Positions 42,979 to 52,080 of a DNA stretch of 56,236 bases are shown here, in pieces. Both the position numbers and the translations under genes were made by a program. The stretch is from positions 1 to 56,236 of the forward strand of contig OMUH01000049.1 in the NCBI GenBank assembly GCA_900314195.1, read 5' to 3'. Below the pieces are notes generated by a model. It made no database searches, was not told the DNA's origin, and saw nothing but the letters and a program-made list of their open reading frames with translations. This DNA comes from an uncultured Prevotella sp. Lineage in GTDB: Bacteria; Bacteroidota; Bacteroidia; Bacteroidales; Bacteroidaceae. Within the stretch, counting starts at the first letter, position 1. Each line of letters starts with the position of its first letter.

Positions 42979-44056
42979 TCTTATAGACAGAATAAAGCTC
43001 CCTTTCCGAAAGGATAAGGAGCTTATTTTGTCTCTTTATAAAATTATAGGTTTTTATCCACATAACATCCAGCTTTACAAACAGGCCCTGCTGCACAAGA
43101 GCGTCATGCACCGCAATGCAAAGGGAAAGCCTATCAACAATGAAAGGCTTGAGTTTCTTGGTGATGCCATTCTCGATGCCACGGTAGGTGATATCGTGTA
43201 TCAGCACTTTCCAGGAAAACGGGAGGGCTTTCTGACCAACACACGCAGCAAGCTCGTGCAGAGAGACACCCTGAACAAGCTGTCGAAGGAGATGGGCATT
43301 GACAAGCTGGTGCTCTCGAGCGGACACAGCTCTTCGCACAACAGCTATATGAGCGGCAATGCCTTCGAGGCTCTTGTGGGAGCTATGTATCTTGACCGCG
43401 GCTATGACGCCTGCATGAGTTTTATAAAAAAACGTATCCTGTCACAGCTCATAAATATAGACAAGGTTGCATACAAGGAGATAAATTTCAAGAGCAAGCT
43501 CATTGAGTGGAGTCAGAAAAACAGGGTAAAGCTGGCGTTTGTGGAGGTTAAACAGACGAAAGACAAAAACGGAAGTCCTGTTTTCACATATAAGGTGACC
43601 ATAGAAGGAGTAGACGGTGGCTCCGGTACCGGATATTCAAAAAAAGAAAGTCAGCAGAACGCGTCAAAGAAAACGCTTGAGATGCTGAAGAAGCTTCCGC
43701 AGTATATTGATTCCGTATTCCAGGCCAAGGCTGAGCGTACGAAGATGGAGGAAGAACCAGTGGAGAACGTTCCAGACACGGAGACAGAATCAGATTTTAT
43801 TATCTCGGCTGAAGGAAACGCCAAAAAGAAACATGTGAATGTATTCAGTGAGGAAGTTTATACAGACAATTCACGTCAGAGCGCCCCGGCTGAGATGTTC
43901 TCTTCTGACAATGAAAAAGATATAGCTCCGGTCAGTGACCGGAAGGATGCCGGTAATGATGATTTTGATTTGAGTGATATTACGGCAGATCCGGCTAAGA
44001 TGTCAAAAGAGGACATTATTGCGAAAGCTGAGGAAAAGGCTTTCGGGGCAGAATGA
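42968..44056 (+). CDS. rnc: Ribonuclease III with a long acidic C-terminal extension
   Basis: Double-strand-specific endoribonuclease that processes rRNA and mRNA. The signature NNERLEFLGDAILD holds the metal-binding Glu/Asp; the second acidic site is in NAFEALVGAMYLDRG. The dsRNA-binding domain runs about 160-238 (ending GYSKKESQQNASKKTLEMLK). The start at 42968 (MLNNLIDRIKLPF) overlaps the fabF stop and is preferred to 42950. The protein is 362 residues against about 220-250 in most bacteria, because about 120 Asp/Glu/Ser-rich residues follow the dsRBD (for example EEEPVENVPDTETESDF). This tail is probably disordered. An exact TTATCCACA at 43054-43062 is coincidental or an outlying DnaA box. 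Confidence 0.95.
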   Translation: MLNNLIDRIKLPFRKDKELILSLYKIIGFYPHNIQLYKQALLHKSVMHRNAKGKPINNERLEFLGDAILDATVGDIVYQHFPGKREGFLTNTRSKLVQRDTLNKLSKEMGIDKLVLSSGHSSSHNSYMSGNAFEALVGAMYLDRGYDACMSFIKKRILSQLINIDKVAYKEINFKSKLIEWSQKNRVKLAFVEVKQTKDKNGSPVFTYKVTIEGVDGGSGTGYSKKESQQNASKKTLEMLKKLPQYIDSVFQAKAERTKMEEEPVENVPDTETESDFIISAEGNAKKKHVNVFSEEVYTDNSRQSAPAEMFSSDNEKDIAPVSDRKDAGNDDFDLSDITADPAKMSKEDIIAKAEEKAFGAE

Positions 44057-44112
44057 TTTCCGAAGCATTTTTACTGTAATCTTGTTCTCATGGAGCGAAA
44101 CAGGTAAGAAAG

Positions 44113-44165
44113 AATGAAAGCGGCCTGCCGTGAAATAAGCACGGAAAGCCGCTTTCATTATATTT
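44113..44165 (+). terminator. Terminator of the acpP-fabF-rnc operon
   Basis: AATGAAAGCGGC (44113-44124) pairs perfectly with GCCGCTTTCATT (44148-44159), with a nested CCGTG/CACGG hairpin; ATATTTTT follows. The rest of the 339-bp gap (44057-44395) is AT-rich, with a plus-strand TAATTTTG (44202-44209) that could be the -7 box of the next gene; nothing else is seen. Confidence 0.85.
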
Positions 44166-44395
44166 TTACCTGATAAATTTCAGAATACAGAAAGATTGAA
44201 TTAATTTTGCACCGTGCTTTTACTGCATTTTACCGGTGCCGCATGATTTTTCGTGTTATGATAATAATGAGAAGTGTTGCATGAAATAATATCATCCGTC
44301 GGCATTCGTCTTTATGTGCAAAGGCTTTAAGTGCGTATGACGGCAGCAGACAAGCTGCCAGTATATGCTGGATAAAAATTAAAAACAACTTAAAA

Positions 44396-45916
44396 ATGAG
44401 TCTTACTTCTATAGCGAGCCATGTGTTTAAGCCACGGCAGAAAGCTCTTGAAAAATATGTCAGTGAGGGTGAGAACATGCAGCGCGGCGTGCTCAGGCGC
44501 CTCATTGATAACGGACGGCGTACTGAATACGGTGTGCAGCATCTGCTGAAGCAAACGGAGGGATATGAAGATTTTACGCGGAACATTCCTGTAAACACTT
44601 ACGAGGAGCTGAAGGGATATATAGACCGTATGAGGCACGGCGAGGCTGATGTGCTGTGGCCGGGAACGGTGAAGTGGTATGCCAAGTCGTCGGGAACGAC
44701 AAACGACAAGAGCAAGTTCATACCCGTGTCGATGGACGGACTGCATAACATTCATTACAAAGGGCCGTTTGACACCGTGGCACTTTACCTGATGAACAAT
44801 CCGAAGAGCCGCATCTTCGACGGAAAGGCTCTTATCCTTGGCGGCAGCCATTCGCCTAACTATAACCTGCCGGGCTCGCTGGTGGGCGACCTCAGCGCCA
44901 TTCTCATTGAGAACATCAATCCGATGGCCAATCTCTTCAGGGTGCCGTCAAAGAAAACGGCTCTTCTCAGCGATTTTGAGGTTAAGCGTGAGAAGATAGC
45001 TCATGAATGTCTGAACAAGAATGTTACCAACCTGTCGGGTGTTCCGTCGTGGATGCTCTCCGTGCTCGTGAAGGTGATGGAGGTCTCGGGCAAGAAACAT
45101 CTTGAAGAGGTATGGCCGAACATTGAGGTGTTCTTCCACGGAGGAATAGCTTTCACACCGTACCGCAAGCAGTATGAGCAGCTTATAACGTCGCCAAACA
45201 TGCATTATATGGAGACGTATAATGCCAGTGAAGGATTCTTCGGCAACCAGAGCCGCCTTGACGACAAGAGCATGCTGCTGATGCTCGACTATGACGTGTT
45301 CTATGAGTTTATTCCTATGGATGAGTTTGACAAGCAGAACCCTAACATAGTGCCGCTGTGGGGCGTGGAGACAAACCGCAACTATGCCATGGTGATAACC
45401 ACGTCGTGCGGGTTGTGGAGGTATATGATTGGCGATACGGTGATGTTCACTTCCAAAAATCCGTATAAGTTTGTCATCACCGGCAGAACAAAGTATTTCA
45501 TCAATGCCTTCGGCGAGGAGCTGATAATGGACAACGCCGAGAAGGGACTTGAATATGCATGTGAGAAAACAGGAGCGCAGGTGTCTGAATATACAGCTGC
45601 GCCGGTATATATGGACAGTCATGCCAAGTGCCGCCATCAGTGGCTGATAGAGTTCAGCAAGGAACCGGAGAGCCTTGATGAGTTTGCCGACCTGCTTGAC
45701 AAGCGGCTGCAGCAGCTCAACAGCGATTATGAGGCGAAACGCTCGCACGACATCACGCTGCAGCATCTTGAGATAGTAAAGGCACGGAAGAACCTTTTCA
45801 ACGACTGGCTGAAAGACAAAGGCAAACTTGGCGGACAGCATAAGATTCCGAGGCTCAGCAACAGCAGAAAGAACATTGACGAACTGCTTGAAATGAATTC
45901 TTCTGCAGAAGAATAA
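44396..45916 (+). CDS. GH3 auxin-responsive-promoter family protein (acyl-adenylate-forming)
   Basis: A 506-residue soluble protein of the GH3 family, whose plant members link amino acids to jasmonate or auxin through an acyl-adenylate. The ATP-binding loop is seen as WYAKSSGTTNDKSKFIPVS; the mid motif METYNASEGFFG and the C-terminal FVITGRTKYFINAFGEEL hinge complete the ANL-type set, so it should be catalytically active. In Bacteroidota the family is widespread, usually as single genes near housekeeping loci, and its true substrate is unknown. Confidence 0.85.
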   Translation: MSLTSIASHVFKPRQKALEKYVSEGENMQRGVLRRLIDNGRRTEYGVQHLLKQTEGYEDFTRNIPVNTYEELKGYIDRMRHGEADVLWPGTVKWYAKSSGTTNDKSKFIPVSMDGLHNIHYKGPFDTVALYLMNNPKSRIFDGKALILGGSHSPNYNLPGSLVGDLSAILIENINPMANLFRVPSKKTALLSDFEVKREKIAHECLNKNVTNLSGVPSWMLSVLVKVMEVSGKKHLEEVWPNIEVFFHGGIAFTPYRKQYEQLITSPNMHYMETYNASEGFFGNQSRLDDKSMLLMLDYDVFYEFIPMDEFDKQNPNIVPLWGVETNRNYAMVITTSCGLWRYMIGDTVMFTSKNPYKFVITGRTKYFINAFGEELIMDNAEKGLEYACEKTGAQVSEYTAAPVYMDSHAKCRHQWLIEFSKEPESLDEFADLLDKRLQQLNSDYEAKRSHDITLQHLEIVKARKNLFNDWLKDKGKLGGQHKIPRLSNSRKNIDELLEMNSSAEE

Positions 45917-46037
45917 TTGCGCATGGCTGGTGTGATTGCTGATGGTGTTTTTATACGTATTTATATAGCTGCTTCATTTCAAATTTTATTATAAAGAACT
46001 GATGTTTTCAGACGACAGGAATATTTGCATTGGATAT

Positions 46038-47978
46038 ATGACACGGATGGCCCGGGTGCTTTTCGTGTGTGTTGCCATCGTGTCGCTGCTGTCGTCGTGC
46101 GCGAAGATGGGCAGTCCTGACGGCGGATGGTATGATGAGACACCGCCGCGGGTTATCGGTGCCTCACCGGCTGACGGCTCCGTGAATGTTGACAAGCGGA
46201 AGATAAACATATTTTTCAATGAGTATGTCACGCTCGACAATCCTACTGAGAAGGTGGTGGTATCGCCGCCGCAGATTGAACAGCCGGAGATAAAGGGCAT
46301 GGGAAAGCATATACAGGTGCTGCTCAGAGACTCTCTGAAGCCGAACACTACCTATACCATTGATTTCTCTGATGCCATTGCCGACAACAACGAGGGTAAT
46401 CCGCTCGGCAATTATGCGTATACCTTCTCTACCGGCAGTGCCATTGACACCATGCAGGTGTCGGGCATCGTGCTCGAGGCTGACAATCTTGAGCCGGTGA
46501 AGGGTATTCTTGTCGGACTGTATGACAATCTTGCCGACAGTGCCTTTACACATTTGCCTATGCTGCGCGTCAGCCGCACAGACAGCCGCGGACGCTTTGT
46601 CATCAAGGGCGTGCGACAGGGGTCATACCGCATATATGCACTTCAGGATGCTGACAATAATTATATGTACAATCAGAAGAGCGAGATGCTGGCCTTCAAT
46701 CATGATATTGTAGTGCCGTCGTCGAAGCCTGACGTGCGCCAGGACACACTGTGGCGTGACTCACTGCATATAAAGGCCATACAGCCCGTCAGCTATACGC
46801 ATTTCTTTCCTGATGACATTGTCCTGAAGGCATTCACGGAAACACTTACAGACCGTTTCTTCTTAAAGGCCGACAGGCAGCAGCCTGACCATTTCACGCT
46901 GTTCTTCAGCTATGGCAGTGACAGGCTGCCAGGCATTAAAGGCATTAACTTCAATTCTGAAAATGCTTTCATTACTGAAGCCTCTGAAAAGAGAGATACG
47001 GTGACTTATTGGCTGCGCGACACATCACTTGTCAACCAGGACACGCTTCGTATGCAGGTCAGCTATATGATGACTGACAGCACGGGAACGCTTGTAAACC
47101 AGACTGATACGCTTGACGTGCTCGCTAAGGAGAGCTATGCTCACAGAATGAAGCAGAAGCAGCGCGACATGGAGAAATGGCAGAAGCAGCAGAAGAAACG
47201 ACAGGACGACGGACTGCCGTTTGATTCAGTTTATCCGCCGGAGCTGCTGAAGCCTGATTATATCGTTGAGCGCGGTATGCGTCCTGACCAGAATGTCCAT
47301 ATCATGTTTCCGGCTCCGCTGAGCTCTGTCGACAGCTCGAAAGTGCATCTGTATGCCAAGCACGACACGCTGTGGTACCGTTCTCCGTTCCTGCTCCGGG
47401 AGACACGGCCGAGAAGCTATGACCTTCTTGGAGAATGGCGGCCGGGCATAGAATACAGTCTTGAGATTGATTCGTGTGCCTTCACTGATATATACGGACG
47501 CGTGAACGGTAAGTTCAAACAGGGATTTAAGGTGAAGAGCAATGATGAGTTTTCGTCGTTGCTGGTCACAGTGGAAGGACTCCGCGATTCTTCTGTCGTA
47601 ATGGAACTTCTTGACAAGAGTGATAAGGTTATTCGCAAGGTCAATGTGCAGAACTCACAGGCTGAGTTTTATTATCTCGAACCGGGAACATATTATCTCC
47701 GCCTTTTCATTGACAGCAACAACAATGGCTTGTGGGATACCGGATGTTATTCTGAAAACCGGCAGCCAGAGACGGTCTGCTATTATCCGAAAGAGATCGT
47801 GTGCCGTGAGAAATGGGATGTGGAGAAGACGTGGAATCCTCTCTCTGTGCCTGTGGAGCATCAGAAACCCGGCGTAATAACAAAACAAAAGCCTGACAAG
47901 GAGAAGAAAATAAAGAACCGTAATGCGCAGCGTGCTCGTCAGCTCGGCATTCAGTATGTCGAAGGACAAAAAATGTAA
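46038..47978 (+). CDS. Large Ig-like domain lipoprotein (SbsA/Big_5 type)
   Basis: About 646 residues. Start at 46038 (MTRMARVLFVCVAIVSLLSSC) gives a clean lipobox LSSC; an ATG at 46002 would add 12 unlikely residues. After DGGWYDETPPRVIGASPADG the Big_5 Ig-like fold follows (about 25-125, typical PTTYTIDFSDAIADNNEGNPL-like strand order). A carboxypeptidase-regulatory-like beta domain follows (about 135-220, SRTDSRGRFVIKGVRQGSYR). The remainder has further beta domains and a Gln/Lys-rich helix (about 375-395). The C-terminal 30 residues are basic. An outer-membrane or periplasmic lipoprotein of a Bacteroidota-wide family; function unknown. The next gene begins 97 bp downstream. Confidence 0.8.
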   Translation: MTRMARVLFVCVAIVSLLSSCAKMGSPDGGWYDETPPRVIGASPADGSVNVDKRKINIFFNEYVTLDNPTEKVVVSPPQIEQPEIKGMGKHIQVLLRDSLKPNTTYTIDFSDAIADNNEGNPLGNYAYTFSTGSAIDTMQVSGIVLEADNLEPVKGILVGLYDNLADSAFTHLPMLRVSRTDSRGRFVIKGVRQGSYRIYALQDADNNYMYNQKSEMLAFNHDIVVPSSKPDVRQDTLWRDSLHIKAIQPVSYTHFFPDDIVLKAFTETLTDRFFLKADRQQPDHFTLFFSYGSDRLPGIKGINFNSENAFITEASEKRDTVTYWLRDTSLVNQDTLRMQVSYMMTDSTGTLVNQTDTLDVLAKESYAHRMKQKQRDMEKWQKQQKKRQDDGLPFDSVYPPELLKPDYIVERGMRPDQNVHIMFPAPLSSVDSSKVHLYAKHDTLWYRSPFLLRETRPRSYDLLGEWRPGIEYSLEIDSCAFTDIYGRVNGKFKQGFKVKSNDEFSSLLVTVEGLRDSSVVMELLDKSDKVIRKVNVQNSQAEFYYLEPGTYYLRLFIDSNNNGLWDTGCYSENRQPETVCYYPKEIVCREKWDVEKTWNPLSVPVEHQKPGVITKQKPDKEKKIKNRNAQRARQLGIQYVEGQKM

Positions 47979-48075
47979 AAAAAATGCGTGTTCTTTGCAT
48001 AGTCAAAGAATATTATATAGTTTTACCGCAGTTTAACAGTTCTGTAATGCTAAAATGAAATAAAAAAAGAGAATT

Positions 48076-48885
48076 ATGAAGAAATTGAAGATATTTTTTA
48101 CCGTTGTGGCTTTGCTGTTCTCTTTTGAGAGCTATGCGCAGTGCACGTTCCGCAATACGGCATTCGAACCCGGCGAGCAGTTGTCGTATAATCTTTATTA
48201 TAACTGGAAATTCGTGTGGATAAAGGCGGGCTCGGCCACGCTGAATACTGTCAGTTCGCGTTTTGCCGGCAAGCCTACCTACAAGGCAAGTCTTATCACG
48301 CGTACCAACAGTAAGCTCGACCGCTATTTCGTTATGCGTGACACCATTCTGTGTCATGCGTCACTGAAGATGGAACCGCTTTATTACAGAAAGGCGGCAC
48401 GCGAGGGCAAGCGGTATTATATAGACGAGGTGTTCTACTCATATCCTAACTACAACTGTCATGTGAAACAGCATCGCGTAAAGGCCAACGGCGATGTGAA
48501 ATGGAAACAGGTTACATACAACCAGTGCCAGTTCGACATGCTTAACATCTTTCTGCGTGCACGCAGCTTTAATCCTAAAGGCTGGAAGAAAGGACATGTT
48601 GTTGGCTTTCCTATCATCAGCGGCAATGACTCCAAGCCAGCCATGCTGAAATACCGCGGAATAGTAAACGTAAAGGCTGACAACGGACACCGTTACCGCT
48701 GTCTGCAGCTCAGCTATATGGAGAAGGAAGACGGTGATTACAAGCGCATTGTTGATTTTTATATCACCGACGACACTAACCATGTGCCTATACGGCTTGA
48801 CATGTTCCTGCGTTTCGGTGTTGCGAAAGCATATCTTACTTCAATGAAGGGACTGCGCAACGATGTCGGGTCTCTTGTCAAGTAA
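48076..48885 (+). CDS. DUF3108 family exported protein
   Basis: A 269-residue exported protein with a signal peptide (1-22, ending SYAQ). The mature part opens FRNTAFEPGEQLSYNLYYNW, and has the LITRTNSKLDRYFVMRD strand series, as in DUF3108, a beta-rich periplasmic family of unknown function. It may bind a lipid or surface glycan by fold analogy. It probably follows the Ig-like lipoprotein in one transcript and converges on the aldo/keto reductase operon, with two hairpin systems between. Confidence 0.8.
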   Translation: MKKLKIFFTVVALLFSFESYAQCTFRNTAFEPGEQLSYNLYYNWKFVWIKAGSATLNTVSSRFAGKPTYKASLITRTNSKLDRYFVMRDTILCHASLKMEPLYYRKAAREGKRYYIDEVFYSYPNYNCHVKQHRVKANGDVKWKQVTYNQCQFDMLNIFLRARSFNPKGWKKGHVVGFPIISGNDSKPAMLKYRGIVNVKADNGHRYRCLQLSYMEKEDGDYKRIVDFYITDDTNHVPIRLDMFLRFGVAKAYLTSMKGLRNDVGSLVK

Positions 48886-48934
48886 GTTTGCGTTGCATTT
48901 GCAGGGCAACAAGCTGTAGTCATACTGTTATGAT

Positions 48935-48983
48935 AATCCCCGGGCTAAGGGCGGAGCGCAGTGCTTCGTTTAGCCCGGGGATT
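48935..48983. repeat. REP-like hairpin, copy 3
   Basis: Perfect 14-bp stem AATCCCCGGGCTAA / TTAGCCCGGGGATT with a 21-base loop starting GGGCGGAGCGCAG. It aligns with copy 2 (3231-3268): CCCC, variable stem, CTAAGGG, GCGCAG. The stem sequence differs but pairs fully, so base pairing rather than sequence is kept. Confidence 0.75.
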
Positions 48984-49030
48984 GTTCTTTCTATTGTGAG
49001 CATTTTCCACGCTCTCAGCCGGCGGCATTC

Positions 49031-49112
49031 CAGTGAAGATAATAATTTATCACGCTGGTGATAAATTATTATCTTCACTGTGATAAAAAATTATCACCAG
49101 CGTGATAATTTT
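49031..49112. repeat. 23-bp perfect hairpin followed by an 11-bp hairpin (terminator or protein-binding array)
   Basis: The arms 49031-49053 (starting CAGTGAAGATAATAATTTAT) and 49058-49080 pair over 23 bp with loop GCTG. Right after it AAAATTATCAC-CAGC-GTGATAATTTT (49087-49112) forms a second hairpin whose loop is the complement of the first. Together they hold five TTATCAC/GTGATAA half sites. It lies between converging genes and can end transcripts from both directions. Confidence 0.75.
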
Positions 49113-49146
49113 ATAACATTCTGTTCAGTGCAACTGATATTGCTAT

Positions 49147-50157
49147 TTATTTCGTTCCGGTCTTTTCTATCTTTTCAAGAATATCGTCAGGAAACGGGTC
49201 AGCGTGAACGCATTTAAGGTCGGCTTCAAGCTGTGCCGTTGAGCTTGCGCCGCAAAGCACGCTTGTCACTCCTTTCTGATGCAAAATCCATGAGAGAGCC
49301 ATTTCGGCAAGCTTCTCGCTGCGTTCAGCCGCAATCTCGTTCAACTGTCGTATCATGTCAAGACGTCCGTCTCCGAGTGCGTCCTTTTTAAGGAATTTAC
49401 CTTTTGCCATACGGCTGTCAGCCGGTATGCCGTTAAGATATCTGTCGGTAAGCAGTCCCTGTGCCAGCGGTGAGAAACTGATGAAGCCGATGCCCTTCTC
49501 GCGGCAGTAGTCAAGAATGCCTTCTTCTATAGGAGCGCGGTCAATGAGGTTTATGCGTCCCTGATAGATAAGCAGCGGACAGTCGTGTGCCTTCAGATAT
49601 TCGTATGCCGTCTTCAGTGCTTCCAGCGGCCACCGGCTGATGCCTATATAGAGAGCCTTGCCTTGTCTGACAATGTCGACAAGAGTCTGCAAGGTCTCTT
49701 CGAGCGGTGTCTCTGGGTCATAGCGGTGACTGTAGAAAAGGTCTACATAGTCAAGATGCATACGCTTCAGGCTCTGGTCAATGCTTGCCATAAGGTATTT
49801 GCGTGATCCCCAGTTGCCGTAAGGTCCTGGCCACATGTCATATCCGGCTTTTGAAGATATGAAGAGCTCATCACGATAGCGCCTGAAGTCATCGTCAATG
49901 AGGTGTCCCATCGTTTCTTCAGCCGTGCCGTAGGGAGGACCGTAGTTATTAGCCAGGTCGAAATGCGTTATTCCGTGGTCAAAGGCATAATGTGTTATCG
50001 CGCGGCTGCGCTCGTAAGGATCATTGCCTCCGAAGTTATGCCAGAAGCCAAGGCTTATCTTAGGCAGCATGACGCCAGAATGTCCGCAGCGGCAATAGAG
50101 AGCATCACTGTCGGCATATCTGTCTTCCGATGCGTTGTAGAAGGTCTTGATGTCCAT
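49147..50157 (-). CDS. Aldo/keto reductase (YghZ/Gpr-like)
   Basis: A 336-residue cytoplasmic (beta/alpha)8 NADPH-dependent reductase. The catalytic tetrad is assignable: Asp and Tyr in HFDLANNYGPPYGTAEE, Lys in FISSKAGYDMWPGPYGNWG, His in DLFYSHRYDPETPLEE. GYDMWPGPYGNWGSRKYL is characteristic of the YghZ group, which reduces L-glyceraldehyde 3-phosphate and methylglyoxal. It is the last gene of the minus operon, 17 bp after ispG. Confidence 0.9.
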   Translation of the reverse strand: MDIKTFYNASEDRYADSDALYCRCGHSGVMLPKISLGFWHNFGGNDPYERSRAITHYAFDHGITHFDLANNYGPPYGTAEETMGHLIDDDFRRYRDELFISSKAGYDMWPGPYGNWGSRKYLMASIDQSLKRMHLDYVDLFYSHRYDPETPLEETLQTLVDIVRQGKALYIGISRWPLEALKTAYEYLKAHDCPLLIYQGRINLIDRAPIEEGILDYCREKGIGFISFSPLAQGLLTDRYLNGIPADSRMAKGKFLKKDALGDGRLDMIRQLNEIAAERSEKLAEMALSWILHQKGVTSVLCGASSTAQLEADLKCVHADPFPDDILEKIEKTGTK

Positions 50158-50174
50158 AGATATAGTGTTATTGG

Positions 50175-52073
50175 TTATTTCTTGTTTTCCCTGTCAGCAT
50201 TTATCAGTGCCAGCAGATGAGGCACAGCCTCCTCCTCGGGTATGTTCTTTTCAATGCAAACCTGTTTGCGGTACAGTGATACCTTTTTAGGTCCGGCACC
50301 AACATATCCGTAGTCAGCATCAGCCATCTCACCCGGTCCGTTCACGATGCACCCCATTATGCCAATCTTCAGCCCTTTCATGCCGGCAGTGGCGGCCTTT
50401 ATGCGCTGTATGGTGTCGCGAAGGTCGTAGAGCGTCCTTCCGCATCCCGGACATGAGATATATTCCGTTGCCGTGATGCGCAGCCGTGCTGCCTGCAGAA
50501 TGCCAAATGCCGTGTCGGCAATGGTGCGGCTGCTTATGTCGCCGTCGTTGAGCAGCCAGATGCCGTCGGTGAGGCCGTCAATGAGCAGTGCGCCGAGGTC
50601 GGCGGCAGCCTCTGTCTGGAAGTCGCTCTTCTCATCTTTTCCGTGCCGGTAAGCCTCGCAGAACACAATCGGGTTTTTCACTCCTGCGTTCATCATTTCG
50701 GCGGCGAGCGCGCGCTGGTCGCCGAGGCGGTTCTGATGCATGCTGTTGCACACCACAACCACCTCAGGGTGCATCTTCAGACAAGTGAGATATTCCTCTG
50801 CCGGTGTGCCGAACTGCAACACAAGAAACTTCACGTCGGCCTTCAGTGCTCCGATGAGCGGTATGGCAGCAACGGGAAAGATAGGGCAGAACTGTTTGCT
50901 TTCAAGGCGTTTGTCGCCGCGTGCCTGCATGTCGGCATAGATATTGAAATCTATGATATACTTTTGCTTGCCGTCAGTGTCTTCCGGCAGTTTGCTGCCG
51001 GCATATATATAGTCAGGTGTCTTGTCGCTGTCATAGATACCGCTTATGCCAGCATTCGCGTCTGCTGCTTCTGCCGGCATGTTGGCAATGACTATTGGCA
51101 CATTGCTGCCGCCAATAATTCCGGCAGGAACAGTCTCACGCCTCGTGGGGTTGAGCCAGTCATATTGTTCCGGCATATCGGCCGGTATGAACACATGTTT
51201 CTGTCGTTTTGCTATGTAGTCGGCAAGATGGCGTGCCACGGGAATTTCTGCGGCCGGCTCTTCGCTGAGGCTGACGCGGATGGTGTCGCCGATGCCGTCG
51301 GCGAGCAGCGCTCCTATGCCCACTGCACTTTTTATCCGTCCGTTTTCACCTTCTCCGGCCTCTGTTACTCCGAGGTGCAGCGGATAGCTCATGCCTTCCT
51401 TCTCCATCACGCTGACGAGCAGTCTGACAGAGCGCACCATGACAACGGTGTTGCTCGATTTTATAGAGATTACCACATTGTCGAAATGCTGTTTGCGGCA
51501 TATCCGCAGGAACTCCATGCAGCTCTCCACGATGCCTTCAGGTGTGTCGCCGTAGCGGTTGCGTATTCTGTCGCTGAGGCTGCCGTGGTTGACACCGATG
51601 CGCAGTGCTGTGTGATGCTCTTTGCAGATGTTGATGAGCTTTACAAAGCGTTTCTCCAGCTTGTCGAGCTCGGCGGCATATTCCTCGTCAGTATATTCGT
51701 GTTTTATGAACCTGCGTGCCGGGTCTACGTAATTGCCGGGGTTTATGCGCACGCCCTCAACGATGGTGGCTGCCACGTCGGCCACGTCGGGGTTGAAGTG
51801 CACGTCGGCCACCAGCGGCGTGGCATAGCCGTCGGCCCTGATGCCGGCCTTTATGTTTCTGAGGTTTTCAGCCTCAATGGTGCCCTGCGTTGTCAGCCTG
51901 ACGAGCTCTCCGCCGGCTTTTATGATGCTCTCCGCCTGTTTGACGCAGGCATCAGTGTCGCGTGTGTTGGTGGTAGTCATAGACTGCACCCTCACCGGAC
52001 TGTCGCCGCCTATTATCAGGCTGCCTGCGCTGACCGGTGTTGTCTTCCGACGGCTGTAATTGAAAATATCCAT
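50175..52073 (-). CDS. ispG: 4-hydroxy-3-methylbut-2-en-1-yl diphosphate synthase (flavodoxin), long form
   Basis: [4Fe-4S] enzyme of the MEP isoprenoid pathway that converts MEcPP to HMBPP. The N-terminal TIM barrel starts YSRRKTTPVSAGSLIIGGDS. The cluster-binding C-terminal domain has CPGCGRTLYDL (two Cys) and IGIMGCIVNGPGEMADADYG (third Cys and Glu). At about 632 residues it has the large central insertion (about 290-510) found in Bacteroidota, Chlamydiae and plants. The ATG at 52073 is preferred over a GTG one codon earlier. It follows purE by 7 bp. The MEP pathway is implied for this organism. Confidence 0.95.
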   Translation of the reverse strand: MDIFNYSRRKTTPVSAGSLIIGGDSPVRVQSMTTTNTRDTDACVKQAESIIKAGGELVRLTTQGTIEAENLRNIKAGIRADGYATPLVADVHFNPDVADVAATIVEGVRINPGNYVDPARRFIKHEYTDEEYAAELDKLEKRFVKLINICKEHHTALRIGVNHGSLSDRIRNRYGDTPEGIVESCMEFLRICRKQHFDNVVISIKSSNTVVMVRSVRLLVSVMEKEGMSYPLHLGVTEAGEGENGRIKSAVGIGALLADGIGDTIRVSLSEEPAAEIPVARHLADYIAKRQKHVFIPADMPEQYDWLNPTRRETVPAGIIGGSNVPIVIANMPAEAADANAGISGIYDSDKTPDYIYAGSKLPEDTDGKQKYIIDFNIYADMQARGDKRLESKQFCPIFPVAAIPLIGALKADVKFLVLQFGTPAEEYLTCLKMHPEVVVVCNSMHQNRLGDQRALAAEMMNAGVKNPIVFCEAYRHGKDEKSDFQTEAAADLGALLIDGLTDGIWLLNDGDISSRTIADTAFGILQAARLRITATEYISCPGCGRTLYDLRDTIQRIKAATAGMKGLKIGIMGCIVNGPGEMADADYGYVGAGPKKVSLYRKQVCIEKNIPEEEAVPHLLALINADRENKK

Positions 52074-52080
52074 CACGCCG

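Noticed and set aside
43054..43062. Exact TTATCCACA within rnc as part of the origin
   Set aside because: It is single, about 12 kb from the main cluster and lies in conserved coding sequence, so chance is the simpler explanation.
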